64,000 nucleotides of DNA from NCBI GenBank assembly GCA_027485575.1, contig JAIXQU010000103.1:1-64000 (forward strand), written 5' to 3'. A program made the translations under genes and the position numbers. A model generated the notes under the pieces. The model searched no databases. It worked only from the letters and a program-made list of their open reading frames with translations, and had not been told where the DNA came from. The DNA is from Cytophagaceae bacterium (GTDB taxonomy: Bacteria; Bacteroidota; Bacteroidia; Cytophagales; Flexibacteraceae). Below, one piece after another: positions 17,434-27,164 of the stretch. Position 1 is the first letter of the stretch; each line of letters opens with the position of its first letter.

Positions 17434-17727
17434 GTGACTAAAGCAGAAGTAATCTCTGAGATCGCAGCCAAAACTGGCATCGAGAAAGCTGACGTATCAG
17501 CTACAATCGAAAAATTTTTCGAAGTTGTAAAAAGTTCAATGGCAGATGGTGATAACATCTATGTCAGAGGCTTTGGAAGTTTCGTAAACAAAAGAAGAGC
17601 TGAAAAAATTGCTCGGGACATTAGCAAGAATAAAGCAATTAAAATTCCTGCACATCATGTACCAAGCTTTAAGCCTTCTAAGGAATTTGTTAAACAAATC
17701 AAAGAAAGTAAAAAGCTAAAAGCTTAA
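17434..17727 (+). CDS. HU/IHF family DNA-bending protein
   Basis: A 97-residue histone-like protein. TKAEVISEIAAKTGI is the family's N-terminal helix; GDNIYVRGFGSFVNKRRAEK is the strand and beta-arm base; PAHHVPSFKPSKEFVK closes it, with the conserved intercalating Pro region. I place the start at GTG 17434, where the homologous proteins begin (MTKAEV); a TTG at 17392 would add 14 Asn-rich residues. It bends DNA as a homo- or heterodimer. The TPR gene follows 31 bp later. It is nearer the IHF-beta-like proteins of Bacteroidota than canonical HU. Confidence 0.88.
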   Translation: MTKAEVISEIAAKTGIEKADVSATIEKFFEVVKSSMADGDNIYVRGFGSFVNKRRAEKIARDISKNKAIKIPAHHVPSFKPSKEFVKQIKESKKLKA

Positions 17728-17758
17728 TTTAAAAGTCCCAAAACTAAATCGTCGGTAG

Positions 17759-18586
17759 ATGAGCATCAATCGAAATTTAGTTTTGGGCTTTGTTGTCTTT
17801 GGTGGCCTGGGAATGGCCATTTTTTTTCTCCCCAAAGCGGTAGTAAACAATAAAAAGCTTGCTGCCAGAGATTCTTCAAGTTCCTCATCTGAAACCGTGA
17901 AGCCAGATATGGCACACTCTTCAGATTCAACCCCGGTTGAAGGCATAAGTGAATTATGGAAAGAGGCTCTGACATCAAAGGGAGAAAAAGAAAAGTCTGA
18001 GGTTTTTAGCAAAATGGCAACAACCTATCTGAAGGCAAATCGCTTTGATAGTGCAGGAGCTTATTTTGAAAAAGCTTCCGATTTGACAACAGACTCAAAA
18101 CTTGTATTCAAAGCGGGTTCTGCATATTTTGAAGGAATTACCTATGCTTCTAATCCTTCTAAAATAGAATTTCTGTCTGGCAAGGCCAGGAAGATGTTCG
18201 AAAGGATTCCTGAGAAAGATCCTCTTTCTGTTGAAGCCCAGGCAAAAATAGCTTTAACCTGGGTAAATTCGGAAACTCCAATGAAAGGGATTCTTAAATT
18301 GAGAGAATTGGCAGAAAAAAACCCTGAAAATGAGTTTTTGGCGTATCAGTTGGGAATTCTTTCTTTTCAGAGTGGACAATATGATAAAGCTGTTACCCGA
18401 TTTGAATCTGTTTTATCCTTGAATGGTAAAAATGTGAATGCTTTGTTTTATCTGGCACAATCATTGCACGAATTGGGTAGAAATAAAGAAGCATTAAAGT
18501 TCGTAGATAAGGGTCTTTCCCTTTCAAAAGAGGAAGACACAAAAGCTTCCTTTCAGGAACTTAAAAAAATAGTATCAGAAAATTAA
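17759..18586 (+). CDS. Membrane-anchored TPR protein
   Basis: A 275-residue protein with one N-terminal membrane helix (LVLGFVVFGGLGMAIFFL), a serine-rich linker (about 39-60) and a soluble part made of tetratricopeptide-like helices. The repeats are clearest at NRFDSAGAYFEKASDL, GQYDKAVTRFESVLSL and GRNKEALKFVDKGLSL. The soluble part is probably periplasmic and acts in protein-protein contacts; the partner is unknown. It sits between the IHF-like gene and the COX24-like mini-gene plus RNase G, an order seen in other Bacteroidota as far as I recall. Confidence 0.75.
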   Translation: MSINRNLVLGFVVFGGLGMAIFFLPKAVVNNKKLAARDSSSSSSETVKPDMAHSSDSTPVEGISELWKEALTSKGEKEKSEVFSKMATTYLKANRFDSAGAYFEKASDLTTDSKLVFKAGSAYFEGITYASNPSKIEFLSGKARKMFERIPEKDPLSVEAQAKIALTWVNSETPMKGILKLRELAEKNPENEFLAYQLGILSFQSGQYDKAVTRFESVLSLNGKNVNALFYLAQSLHELGRNKEALKFVDKGLSLSKEEDTKASFQELKKIVSEN

Positions 18587-18611
18587 TTTTTAACAATAAT
18601 ATCTTAAAATT

Positions 18612-18701
18612 ATGCCTTGCGGTAAAAAAAGAAAGAGACATAAAATTGCGACGCACAAGCGCAAAAAAAGACTGAGAAAAAATCGTCATAAGAAAAAGTA
18701 A
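18612..18701 (+). CDS. COX24/AURKAIP1-like basic mini-protein (29 aa)
   Basis: A 29-residue, extremely basic protein: MPCGKKRKRHKI followed by ATHKRKKRLRKNRHKKK, with more than half of residues Lys, Arg or His. The KRKKRLRKNRHK core is that of the AURKAIP1/COX24 domain, shared with mitochondrial ribosomal protein mS38 and with small bacterial ribosome-bound proteins. A role on the ribosome is therefore likely, though not shown here. It lies 25 bp after the TPR gene and 27 bp before the RNase G gene, so all three are probably co-transcribed. The size and exact ATG start agree with Bacteroidota relatives. Confidence 0.8.
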   Translation: MPCGKKRKRHKIATHKRKKRLRKNRHKKK

Positions 18702-18728
18702 TTTGTTCACCGTTAAACATTTGGAATT

Positions 18729-20288
18729 TTGAGTAATGAACTTCTAATCAGTTCAGCTCCCAAAGGTTATCGGATTGCGCTACTCCAGGAAAATCGCCTT
18801 GCTGAATTTCATTATCAGGAAGGCGGTTCTAGTTTTGTGGTGGGAGAAGTGTATCTGGGAGTGGTTAAGAAAGTATCCCCTGGGCTGAATGCTGCTTTTG
18901 TAGACATAGGCTATGAAAAGGATGCTTTTTTGCACTATCTGGATCTGGGTCCTCAGGTAAAATCTTTAAATAAGTTTTCTCAGGCCATCCAGACACAAAA
19001 AAACGCCTCCTACAAACTAAGTAATTTTAGAAATGAACAGGATATTGAAAAACTTGGTAAAATAGACCAGGTTCTGACCAAAGGTCAACAAATCCTTGTT
19101 CAGGTTGTAAAAGAGCCTATTTCCAGCAAAGGCCCACGTTTATCGTGCGAAATTTCATTGCCAGGCCGATATGTAGTTCTGGTTCCCTTTTCGAATGCAA
19201 TCAGCATTTCAAAAAAGATAATTGAAAAGGACGAACGGCACAGACTTTTGAAACTGGTTCAGTCCATTAAGCAAAACAATTTTGGTGTTATCATCAGAAC
19301 TGTGGCTGCCAATAAAGAAACCGAAGAACTTGAAAAGGACTTAAGGACTTTAATCAACAATTGGGAGGAAGGAATGAAAAATCTTCGGATTGCCAATCCA
19401 AAAGATAAGGTGATTGGAGAAATGGGCAAAGCCTCAGCCCTTCTCAGAGATGTATTGAATGAAAATTTTGATTCCATAACAGTAGATTCAAAAGAAATCT
19501 ATGATGAGATCAGAGGTTATATTATGTCTGTTGAGCCAGATAAAGAAAATTTATTAAAGCTTTATCAAGGGAAGGCAAAGCTTTTCGAAACAAGAAACGT
19601 GGAAAAGCAATTAAAATTATCTTTTGGAAAGACAGTTAGCCTTCCGAGCGGTGGCTATCTTGTGGTAGAACATACAGAAGCACTTCATGTAATAGACGTC
19701 AACTCAGGAAGTTCTGCCAACAAATCAGATAATGGGAATCAGGAAACTACAGCCTTAAATGTTAACAAGGAAGCTGCCAAGGAAATAGCAAGGCAAATGC
19801 GGTTAAGAGATTTGGGTGGAATCATTTGTATAGATTTTATCGACATGAAAAGTATAGATAACCGAAAGGTGATATATGATATCATGAAAGATGAAATGGA
19901 AAATGACCGGGCCAAACATACTGTTTTGCCACTTTCCAAATTTGGACTGATGCAGATAACACGTCAAAGGGTTCGGCCTGACATAGCAATCAGCACAAAC
20001 GAGACCTGTCCGACATGTAATGGTTCAGGCGCCATTTCTTCAAGTTTAAATATTGGAGAAACCATAGAGCAAAATCTTGATTTCATAATGAGGAAGCAAA
20101 ATGAAAGTGGACTTTCATTGGCCATTCACCCCTATCTGCACTCCTTTTTCACACAAGGAATTATGTCTAAACGGATGCAGTGGTTTCTAAAATATAAGAA
20201 ATGGGTTAGATTGGAGAAAGACAGCTCACTTGGTATTTTGGATTATCATTTCAAAAACAAAGCAGGAGAAGAGATCGAACTGGAGTAG
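18729..20288 (+). CDS. rng: Ribonuclease G/E family endoribonuclease
   Basis: A 519-residue RNase E/G type enzyme that cleaves single-stranded RNA in mRNA decay and rRNA maturation. An S1 domain lies near the N-terminus (GEVYLGVVKKVSPGLNAAFV). The DNase I-like catalytic part has VIDVNSG and CIDFIDM, which carry the metal-binding Asp residues, with RQMRLRDLGG between them. ETCPTCNGSG is the zinc-link CPxC motif. TTG at 18729 is the start that gives the family N-terminus (MSNELLISS). It lacks the long C-terminal scaffold of RNase E. A strong terminator follows. Confidence 0.93.
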   Translation: MSNELLISSAPKGYRIALLQENRLAEFHYQEGGSSFVVGEVYLGVVKKVSPGLNAAFVDIGYEKDAFLHYLDLGPQVKSLNKFSQAIQTQKNASYKLSNFRNEQDIEKLGKIDQVLTKGQQILVQVVKEPISSKGPRLSCEISLPGRYVVLVPFSNAISISKKIIEKDERHRLLKLVQSIKQNNFGVIIRTVAANKETEELEKDLRTLINNWEEGMKNLRIANPKDKVIGEMGKASALLRDVLNENFDSITVDSKEIYDEIRGYIMSVEPDKENLLKLYQGKAKLFETRNVEKQLKLSFGKTVSLPSGGYLVVEHTEALHVIDVNSGSSANKSDNGNQETTALNVNKEAAKEIARQMRLRDLGGIICIDFIDMKSIDNRKVIYDIMKDEMENDRAKHTVLPLSKFGLMQITRQRVRPDIAISTNETCPTCNGSGAISSSLNIGETIEQNLDFIMRKQNESGLSLAIHPYLHSFFTQGIMSKRMQWFLKYKKWVRLEKDSSLGILDYHFKNKAGEEIELE

Positions 20289-20313
20289 TACAATTCTTTT
20301 CAACCTTTTGGGT

Positions 20314-20356
20314 AAAAAAAGCCCCGTTGCAGGAAGTAACGGGGCTTTTCTTTTTT
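20314..20356 (+). terminator. Rho-independent terminator after rng
   Basis: GCCCCGTT (20321-20328) pairs with AACGGGGC (20338-20345) across a 9-base loop, flanked by an A run and a T-rich tail. It ends the IHF-TPR-COX24-RNase G transcript. Confidence 0.85.
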
Positions 20357-20408
20357 GGTTAACTAAAACCAAATGGTCATGTTTGTTGCTTAAATATGCA
20401 TTTAGTTT

Positions 20409-21374
20409 ATGAATATGACCTTCACCAATAATAAGATTTGCAACCTTTTTGATATTCAATACCCAATTATCCAGGCTGGAATGGTATGGTGTTCTGGTTG
20501 GAAATTAGCAGCTTCCGTTTCAAATTTTGGGGGACTTGGTATCATTGGAGCAGGTTCTATGTATCCCGAAGTTTTTAGAGAGCACATTCAAAAATGCAAA
20601 GCAGCGACTTCAAAACCATTTGGGGTAAACCTGCCTTTGCTGTATTCTGACATTGATCTTTTACTGGACATCATCAAGGAGGAGGAGGTAAAAATCATCA
20701 TAACATCTGCAGGAAATCCCAAAACATATACTTCAAAACTAAAGGAAATGGGATGTACTGTTTTCCATGTTGTCGCAAGTCGAAAATTTGCTCAAAAGGC
20801 CATAGATGCCGGGGTTGATGGTTTGGTGGCAGAAGGATTTGAAGCAGGTGGCCACAATGGTAGGGAGGAAATAACAACTTTTTGCCTTGTTCCAGCCATC
20901 CGGCAAATTACAGATTTGCCCATCCTTGCAGCTGGAGGCGTTTTTTGTGGGCAATCGATGGTCGCAGCCTTTGGCTTAGGAGCTGATGGGGTCCAGATTG
21001 GAAGTTTGCTCGCAGTCAGCAAAGAATCATCTGCCAGTAAAGTCTACAAGGAGATGGTGGTTGGGTCGAAAGAAGGAGATACCAAATTAATGCTGAAGGC
21101 ACTTCACCCTGTGAGATTACTTAGAAGTCCTTTTTTTGATGCTGTAGAAAAGGCAGAAGCCCGGGCTGCAACCGTAGAGGAGTTGGAACACTTGCTTGGG
21201 AGGGCAAGAGCCAAAAAAGGAATTTTTGAAGGAAATGTAGAAGAAGGCGAATTTGAAGTAGGTCAAATTGCAGCGTATCTCGATGAAATTGAGTCTGTTG
21301 AATTTATTTTAAATAAACTTTTGGGCGAATATCAAAAAGCAAAAAATGAAATGTTATCCCGGATGGAAGACTAA
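20409..21374 (+). CDS. Nitronate monooxygenase / FabK-like flavoprotein
   Basis: A 321-residue FMN-binding TIM barrel of the 2-nitropropane dioxygenase family. The N-terminus has YPIIQAGMVWCSG and SNFGGLGIIGAG. EGFEAGGHNGREE near 140-152 is the FMN and catalytic region with the conserved His, and LAAGGVFCGQSM plus GADGVQIGSLLAVSKES bind the FMN phosphate. The family splits into nitronate monooxygenases and FabK enoyl-ACP reductases; without an alignment I cannot place it firmly. It stands between two terminators as a single-gene unit, with fabG far away. Confidence 0.78.
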   Translation: MNMTFTNNKICNLFDIQYPIIQAGMVWCSGWKLAASVSNFGGLGIIGAGSMYPEVFREHIQKCKAATSKPFGVNLPLLYSDIDLLLDIIKEEEVKIIITSAGNPKTYTSKLKEMGCTVFHVVASRKFAQKAIDAGVDGLVAEGFEAGGHNGREEITTFCLVPAIRQITDLPILAAGGVFCGQSMVAAFGLGADGVQIGSLLAVSKESSASKVYKEMVVGSKEGDTKLMLKALHPVRLLRSPFFDAVEKAEARAATVEELEHLLGRARAKKGIFEGNVEEGEFEVGQIAAYLDEIESVEFILNKLLGEYQKAKNEMLSRMED

Positions 21375-21431
21375 CACAATCCGGTTATTTTTTTTTTATT
21401 AAAAGTCTTTTGAAAATAGTGAATAAAACCT

Positions 21432-21439
21432 TTACTTTG
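21432..21439 (+). promoter_or_regulatory. Probable -7 box (TTACTTTG) of rpsO
   Basis: TTACTTTG is followed by CGTCCCGAAAA and lies 22 bp before the rpsO ATG. It has one mismatch to TAnnTTTG and the same downstream pattern (GC..CCC then A-rich) as the promoter of the IHF-like gene. Confidence 0.5.
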
Positions 21440-21461
21440 CGTCCCGAAAAAAAGAAAGACA

Positions 21462-21737
21462 ATGTATCTGACCGCAGAAGTTAAAAAGCAGGTTTTCAAA
21501 GATAAAGGATTCAACAAATCTGAAACCGATACTGGCTCACCAGAATCACAGATTGCCTTATTCACTCATAGAATCAACCATTTAACAGGGCATTTAAAAA
21601 TAAATGCCAAAGATTATAGCACAAAATTGAGCTTGTTAAAATTGGTAGGTAAGCGACGTCGATTTTTAAGCTATTTGCAAAAAGTAGACTTAAATCGATA
21701 TAGAAGTATAATAGCAGAGCTGAATATCAGGAAATAA
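21462..21737 (+). CDS. rpsO: 30S ribosomal protein S15
   Basis: A 91-residue S15, close to the usual 88-90. It has DTGSPESQIALFTHRINHLTGHLK (16S rRNA contact region), DYSTKLSLLKLVGKRRRFLSYL and the closing RYRSIIAELNIRK. It binds the central 16S domain during 30S assembly. As in many bacteria it lies next to pnp; here a terminator stands between the two, so read-through or a separate promoter must drive pnp. Confidence 0.96.
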   Translation: MYLTAEVKKQVFKDKGFNKSETDTGSPESQIALFTHRINHLTGHLKINAKDYSTKLSLLKLVGKRRRFLSYLQKVDLNRYRSIIAELNIRK

Positions 21738-21757
21738 TTCAGTAAAATAACGTTTAC

Positions 21758-21790
21758 AAAGAGGGAGTCGAAAACGGTTCCCTCTTTTTT
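21758..21790 (+). terminator. Rho-independent terminator between rpsO and pnp
   Basis: AAAGAGGGA (21758-21766) pairs with TCCCTCTTT (21779-21787), and a T run follows. It may act as a partial terminator or RNA processing site in the rpsO-pnp region. Confidence 0.8.
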
Positions 21791-21823
21791 TACTTTCTCG
21801 TTGACTTTTTTAATAAATAAAAT

Positions 21824-23977
21824 ATGAAACCTACTCCAATTATACAGACCATTAAACTAAGAGATGGTCGGGAGATAACATTAGAAACAGGGGTCCTTGC
21901 CAAACAAGCCAATGGATCAGTGGTTTTAAGAATGGGCAACTCCATGCTTCTGGCAACTGTAGTGGCCAATAAACAACACAAAGAAGGGACAGACTTTTTA
22001 CCGCTTTCTGTAGACTATCAGGAAAAATTTGCCTCAAATGGAAAAATTCCAGGTGGTTTTCTGAAAAGAGAGGGTCGTCTTTCTGACTATGAAATTTTAG
22101 TTTCCAGACTGGTTGACAGGGCTCTAAGGCCAATTTTTCCAGACGATTTCCACGCAGATGTACAGGTAGCAATTACTTTGATATCAGCAGACTATGACGC
22201 AGTTCCTGACGCTTTGGCTGGTTTGGCCGCTTCAGCTGCAATAATGGTATCAGACATTCCTTTCAATGGACCAATTTCTGAAGTAAGGGTAATTAAACTT
22301 GATGGAAAACTTATCATCAATCCTACCGCAGCCCAGATAGAAAAAGCAACTCTCGAACTTATAGTCGCAGGTACAATCAAAGATGTACTGATGGTGGAAG
22401 GTGAGATGAATGAAGTTTCAGAAGATGAAATGCTTGAAGCAATCATTTTTGGTCATGAAGAAATTCAACTTCAGTGCGCTGGTCAGATTGAATTCATGAA
22501 AAAAGCAGGCAAGGAAGAAAAGTTTGCTTACTGCCATGAAACCCATGATTTGGAATTAAAGGAGGTAATGGAAAAAGCCCTTTATGACAAAGTCTATGCA
22601 ATAGCGAAATCCGGAACCGCCAATAAAAATGAAAGAAAAGTACTTTTTGGTGGTGTAAAGGAAGAATATATAGCCACCCTTGATCCAGAATATGTAACTG
22701 CAAAGGCAAGTTTGATTTCTCATTATTACCATGATATCGAGAAAGATGCAATGAGAAATGCGGTAATGGACGAACGAATCCGACTTGATGGACGAAAGTT
22801 AGATGAGATCAGACCCATTTGGACGGAAGTAGATTACTTGCCTTCTGCGCATGGTTCTGCTATCTTTTCAAGAGGAGAAACACAATCTTTGACAACGGTT
22901 ACTTTAGGTACTAAATTGGATGAACAAATGATTGATTCAGCCATGAAGTCCGGATATAACAAGTTCATGCTTCACTACAATTTTCCAGGATTTTCAACTG
23001 GTGAAGTAAAGCCTAACAGAGGTGTAGGAAGAAGGGAAGTTGGACACGGAAATCTGGCTTTGCGAGGTTTGAAAAAGGTATTACCACCTCAGGATGAAAA
23101 TCCATATACAATAAGAGTTGTTTCAGATATCCTTGAATCCAATGGTTCATCTTCAATGGCAACTGTTTGTGCAGGAAGTCTTGCCTTAATGGATTCTGGT
23201 CTGAAGATTTCAGGACCTGTTTCAGGAATTGCAATGGGGTTAATTACGGATACAAAAACTGGCAGATATGCTGTTTTATCTGATATTCTTGGAGACGAAG
23301 ATCACCTTGGTGATATGGATTTCAAGGTAACTGGTACTGCTAAAGGTATCACTGCCACTCAGATGGATCTTAAAGTTGATGGGTTAAAGTATGAAATAGT
23401 GAAAGAAGCCCTTGAACAAGCAAGAAGAGGCAGACTTCATATTTTACAGGAAATGTCCAAAACATTGGCAGCTCCAAAACCAGACCTTAAGCCATCAGCT
23501 CCTAGAGTTGTTGCCATCAAGATTGAAAGAGAAATGATTGGGGCTGTAATCGGACCCGGAGGAAAAGTGGTTCAAGAGATTCAAAGACAAACGGGTGCTA
23601 CCATCAATATTGAAGAAACACCGGAAGGAGGTTTGGTTTCAATATTTGCTGTAAACAAAGATGTTTTAGATGCAGCTGTTAAATGGGTAAGTGGTATCGT
23701 TGCAGTTCCTACCGTAGGAGATGTTTATGATGGAAAGGTGAAATCTATCCAACCATTTGGTGCCTTTGTTGAGTTTATGCCTGGAAAAGAAGGGCTTTTA
23801 CATATTTCTGAAATCAAATGGGAAAGACTTCCAGACATGGAAGGAGTTCTTGAAATAGGAGAGGAAGTAAAAGTTAAACTTATTGAAGTAGACAAGAAAA
23901 GCGGCAAGTATCGCTTATCAAGAAAAGTATTGTTGCCAAGGGAGCCCAGACCGGTAGCCGAAGGAGCAAATAACTAA
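21824..23977 (+). CDS. pnp: Polyribonucleotide nucleotidyltransferase (PNPase)
   Basis: A 717-residue PNPase that degrades RNA 3'-5' with phosphate. It has two RNase PH-like domains (about 5-230 and 315-545): the first has [14 protein letters not shown] and [11 protein letters not shown], the second [33 protein letters not shown] and [16 protein letters not shown] with catalytic acidic residues. The KH domain is near 565-625 ([15 protein letters not shown]) and the S1 domain near 632-700 ([21 protein letters not shown]). Full family length, no truncation. With RNase G upstream, the region codes for two core RNA-turnover enzymes. Confidence 0.97.
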   Translation: MKPTPIIQTIKLRDGREITLETGVLAKQANGSVVLRMGNSMLLATVVANKQHKEGTDFLPLSVDYQEKFASNGKIPGGFLKREGRLSDYEILVSRLVDRALRPIFPDDFHADVQVAITLISADYDAVPDALAGLAASAAIMVSDIPFNGPISEVRVIKLDGKLIINPTAAQIEKATLELIVAGTIKDVLMVEGEMNEVSEDEMLEAIIFGHEEIQLQCAGQIEFMKKAGKEEKFAYCHETHDLELKEVMEKALYDKVYAIAKSGTANKNERKVLFGGVKEEYIATLDPEYVTAKASLISHYYHDIEKDAMRNAVMDERIRLDGRKLDEIRPIWTEVDYLPSAHGSAIFSRGETQSLTTVTLGTKLDEQMIDSAMKSGYNKFMLHYNFPGFSTGEVKPNRGVGRREVGHGNLALRGLKKVLPPQDENPYTIRVVSDILESNGSSSMATVCAGSLALMDSGLKISGPVSGIAMGLITDTKTGRYAVLSDILGDEDHLGDMDFKVTGTAKGITATQMDLKVDGLKYEIVKEALEQARRGRLHILQEMSKTLAAPKPDLKPSAPRVVAIKIEREMIGAVIGPGGKVVQEIQRQTGATINIEETPEGGLVSIFAVNKDVLDAAVKWVSGIVAVPTVGDVYDGKVKSIQPFGAFVEFMPGKEGLLHISEIKWERLPDMEGVLEIGEEVKVKLIEVDKKSGKYRLSRKVLLPREPRPVAEGANN

Positions 23978-23982
23978 TACAG

Positions 23983-24010
23983 AAAACCCCTGAAAACTCA
24001 GGGGTTTTTT
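23983..24010 (+). terminator. Rho-independent terminator after pnp
   Basis: AAAACCCCTGA (23983-23993) pairs with TCAGGGGTTTT (23998-24008) across a 4-base loop with a T tail. It is compact and strong. Confidence 0.88.
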
Positions 24011-24099
24011 ATTGCCTTAAAATCGAATTTCTAAGTTGCAAAAGTTAAACCTTCTGGTTTATATTAGCCTTTATTTTGTGAACCTCAACCAGATATCAA

Positions 24100-25272
24100 A
24101 TGAATGCATTCATAATTGATGGATATAGAACAGCAGTAGGAAAAGCGCCTCGCGGATTGCTTAGATTTATGCGGCCGGATGATCTGGCAGCCACTGTGAT
24201 CAAACATTTGGTAGCTAAGATCCCAAATTTGGATCCTGCCAGTATTGATGATCTGATTGTTGGCAATGCTGTACCTGAAGCTGAGCAAGGTATGCAAATG
24301 GGAAGAATGATTTCCTTACTTTCACTTCCTATTCAGGTTCCAGGTTTTGTGGTGAACAGGTACTGCGGTTCAGGGTTGGAAGCCATAGCCATAGCCGCCG
24401 CAAGAATTCACTCCGGTCAGGCAGATTGCATCATTGCAGGTGGAACAGAATCTATGTCCATGGTTCCTACTACCGGGTGGAAAACCGCTTTAAACTACCG
24501 TCTGGCAAAAGACCATGCCGATTATTATTTGGGAATGGGATTAACCGCCGAAATGGTTCAAAGAAAATATGGAATTTCACGGGAAGACCAGGATAAATTT
24601 GCTTTTCGCTCTCATCAATTGGCCATTAAGGCAATTTCAGAAGGAAGGTTTAAGGAGCAAATTGTACCCATAGACGTTGAAGAAGTTTTTGTAGATGGAG
24701 ATCAAAAAAGAAGTGTAAAAAAGTACACTTTTTCCCAGGATGAAGGACCGAGAGGAGATACAAACCTGGAAGCTTTGGCAAAATTGAAACCTGCATTTGC
24801 AGCCAATGGAACTGTAACTGCCGGCAATTCTTCTCAGACTTCGGATGGTTCTTCATTCGTGTTGTTAATGAGTGAGAAAAAAATGAAAGAGCTTGGAATC
24901 CAACCAAAAGGAAGGATGTTAAGTTATGCAGTAGCTGGTGTTGAACCCTCTGTTATGGGAATTGGCCCAGTGGAAGCGGTTCCAAAAGCATTGCGCATTT
25001 CAGGTCTCGGACTTGATTCTATAGATCTGATTGAGCTCAATGAAGCCTTTGCTTCCCAGGCCCTTGCTGTAATACAACAACTTAACCTCGATCCTGACAA
25101 AGTAAATGTGAATGGAGGTGCCATTGCACTTGGCCATCCATTGGGTTGTTCTGGTGCCAAACTTACGGTTCAGCTTTTTGATGAACTCAAAAGAACAAAT
25201 AAGAAATATGGAATGGTTACCGCCTGCGTAGGTGGAGGGCAGGGAGTAGCTGGAATTTTCGAGAGGTTTTAA
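24100..25272 (+). CDS. Acetyl-CoA acetyltransferase (thiolase)
   Basis: A 390-residue thiolase. The acyl-accepting Cys is Cys89 in [36 protein letters not shown] (His346) and TACVGGGQG (Cys376) supply the remaining active-site blocks. It either cleaves 3-ketoacyl-CoA in beta-oxidation (FadA type) or joins two acetyl-CoA; the [13 protein letters not shown] loop is more like FadA-type degradative enzymes. No FadB-like gene lies beside it. It is transcribed alone from a TTTATTTTG-like promoter about 20 bp upstream of the ATG. Confidence 0.93.
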   Translation: MNAFIIDGYRTAVGKAPRGLLRFMRPDDLAATVIKHLVAKIPNLDPASIDDLIVGNAVPEAEQGMQMGRMISLLSLPIQVPGFVVNRYCGSGLEAIAIAAARIHSGQADCIIAGGTESMSMVPTTGWKTALNYRLAKDHADYYLGMGLTAEMVQRKYGISREDQDKFAFRSHQLAIKAISEGRFKEQIVPIDVEEVFVDGDQKRSVKKYTFSQDEGPRGDTNLEALAKLKPAFAANGTVTAGNSSQTSDGSSFVLLMSEKKMKELGIQPKGRMLSYAVAGVEPSVMGIGPVEAVPKALRISGLGLDSIDLIELNEAFASQALAVIQQLNLDPDKVNVNGGAIALGHPLGCSGAKLTVQLFDELKRTNKKYGMVTACVGGGQGVAGIFERF

Positions 25273-25423
25273 AATCTGGTTTATTTCATATATTGATTCG
25301 TATTTGTAGAAAATACGGTTTTTTTAGTTTTATAAAATATATCCCATCCATTTATTATTTATTAATGGATTTCAGAAAGACCTTCAAACTTGTATTCAAA
25401 ACATTAAATAACGAATTAAAAAT

Positions 25424-26191
25424 ATGAAGTCACTTTGGAAATATTTGAATGAAAGGGATGATAATTTGCAGTTCCTTTTGCTCAAGCCTAAGAATGTAGT
25501 TACACCTTTGATTTTTCAAAAGGTCTCCGTTGAGATTGAAAAGCTAAATGCATTTTATGGTTTGCTAAAATTTAGTGATTCTAAATTCAGGCGAAAAAAG
25601 ACATTTAAACCTTTTAAAAAACTATCCGGACTGGTTGAGGAAATTTCCTCTCTTCAACAGGAGGAATCCATGTTAAAACAATTGTTTTCTAAGGAGCAAC
25701 TCGTTGGTTATAAACGAGATATTAGAAAACTTAAGGAATCGAAAAGGGAGGATTATTTCTCAATTGTTAATGAAAAATTTGTTTCCATTCTTGCTGAAAA
25801 GAAATCTGAGGTAGAGCCAATTCTTAGAAGTACTGGTAAAAAAATTGTTGCAGAATTTCTTAAAAAGAAGAAGAAAAAGGTTTTAAAAATTATAGGTAAA
25901 TCCGGTCTAAGTGAATCTGGCATTGAGGAATTGAGAACTAAACTGAAGGGATACAATTATCTCAAAACGCTTATCATTAAAGCTAAGCCTAAGAAGGATG
26001 ATTTTGAGCTTGAACTCGATGGCTGGAACCAAAACCAGAACCAAATAGCACATGTAAAAATCCTTATGGAATCTGGCGTTTTTGATAAAAAAGAACTGGT
26101 TTTTATCAAGAAAGTTGAGGCCAAACTGGCTGAAAAAAATGCCGAATTGGTAAATAATATCAAAGCCCGGAGTCCATTATTGACTCTTTAA
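25424..26191 (+). CDS. Hypothetical lysine-rich helical protein (possibly CHAD-like)
   Basis: A 255-residue cytoplasmic-looking protein that I do not recognise. It is highly basic and almost all predicted helix, with KFRRKKTFKPFKKLSGLVEEISSL, VGYKRDIRKLKESKRED and a KKKKKK run near 150. Pairs of long helices separated by short polar loops, with Arg/Lys on one face, recall CHAD domains (polyphosphate-binding helical bundles), but the diagnostic His pairs are not evident. It stands alone 150 bp after the thiolase gene. Low-complexity lysine content makes sequence-based calls risky. Confidence 0.5.
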   Translation: MKSLWKYLNERDDNLQFLLLKPKNVVTPLIFQKVSVEIEKLNAFYGLLKFSDSKFRRKKTFKPFKKLSGLVEEISSLQQEESMLKQLFSKEQLVGYKRDIRKLKESKREDYFSIVNEKFVSILAEKKSEVEPILRSTGKKIVAEFLKKKKKKVLKIIGKSGLSESGIEELRTKLKGYNYLKTLIIKAKPKKDDFELELDGWNQNQNQIAHVKILMESGVFDKKELVFIKKVEAKLAEKNAELVNNIKARSPLLTL

Positions 26192-26360
26192 AAGGTATTT
26201 GAATCTTAATCTGCCAGTAAAAAATCAAGTCAATTCCTAAAACCTGGCTTCTGGTTTGTATCAGGTTGTTTTGCAGCAGGATGGACAAATGACCCTCAGA
26301 AAGTTTTTGAAAATGTAAGGTTTGATTGGGACCGAATTAGGTTCTGGTGTTATCAGCCCA

Positions 26361-27164
26361 TTACTCATTCCTGTAAACTGTTTCATTGTTTTGAGGAAAA
26401 TTTTTCTTAAAAATCGCCCTTCCTTTCAAAGCCTCAACCAGGGTCCAAACTGCCAAAAGTCCATATAAAATGGATACTAAGATAGTGGCTTTTGTATTTT
26501 TTAAAAGGAAAAACGAAAGCAATGGCAAAACCTGAAGGGCATGCATGCCAATGAAATGTGCAATTCTTGGGTCTCCATATTTTGTACTCCAGTTTAGAAT
26601 AGGAATGCCAGGCCCTCCGTCCGGCCCTCCAATGGTGTGAGTTAGTTTAGAACCCATCACAAAGCCCTGGAAGGAGAAAATGACGAAAATGAAAATGCCC
26701 AAACGAATGGCCCAGACGTAGTAATTTGGCAGGTCGGAAAAGTCATTTGTAAAAAAAAGCAAACCCACATAAGCTGTATAAAGAGTGACTACTGAGGCGG
26801 CTATGGCCATCATGGAATACAAAAATGAATAAAAGGGCGCTTCGACATTGTAATGGGAAAGCTGCCCGCGACCAGCCTGAACGGCTATATAAACAATCTC
26901 AAAACCGAGCAGAATGATAACTGTCCAGTTAAAAAGCTGGATATTGAAATTGGGCAAATAGTGGCAGTACCAGGCCATGGCCCAGGAAAAAAGAAATGTA
27001 GAAAAGGCGAATTTAAATGGTTTATAACAAGCACTTACATTATAAACCTGAGTGGTTGTCAGCCTGGAAAGGATAAGGAAAACTATAGAAAATGCCAGAC
27101 AAACCAAACCGTAATAAAATAGGGTTTCGTTTCTGGTTTTGACATTTTGGATAAATTCAATCAT
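26361..27164 (-). CDS. Hypothetical polytopic membrane protein
   Basis: A 267-residue membrane protein with about seven hydrophobic helices, not recognised as a named family. Notable polar spots inside or next to helices are HYNVEAPFYS, GSKLTHTIGGPDGGPG and AHFIGMHALQVLP. The His residues and the glycine-rich loop could hold a cofactor, but that is guesswork. The ATG overlaps the stop of an upstream open frame by 4 bp (ATGA), as in translational coupling. That upstream frame now lacks a start, so the gene may have lost its operon partner. Confidence 0.6.
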   Translation of the reverse strand: MIEFIQNVKTRNETLFYYGLVCLAFSIVFLILSRLTTTQVYNVSACYKPFKFAFSTFLFSWAMAWYCHYLPNFNIQLFNWTVIILLGFEIVYIAVQAGRGQLSHYNVEAPFYSFLYSMMAIAASVVTLYTAYVGLLFFTNDFSDLPNYYVWAIRLGIFIFVIFSFQGFVMGSKLTHTIGGPDGGPGIPILNWSTKYGDPRIAHFIGMHALQVLPLLSFFLLKNTKATILVSILYGLLAVWTLVEALKGRAIFKKNFPQNNETVYRNE

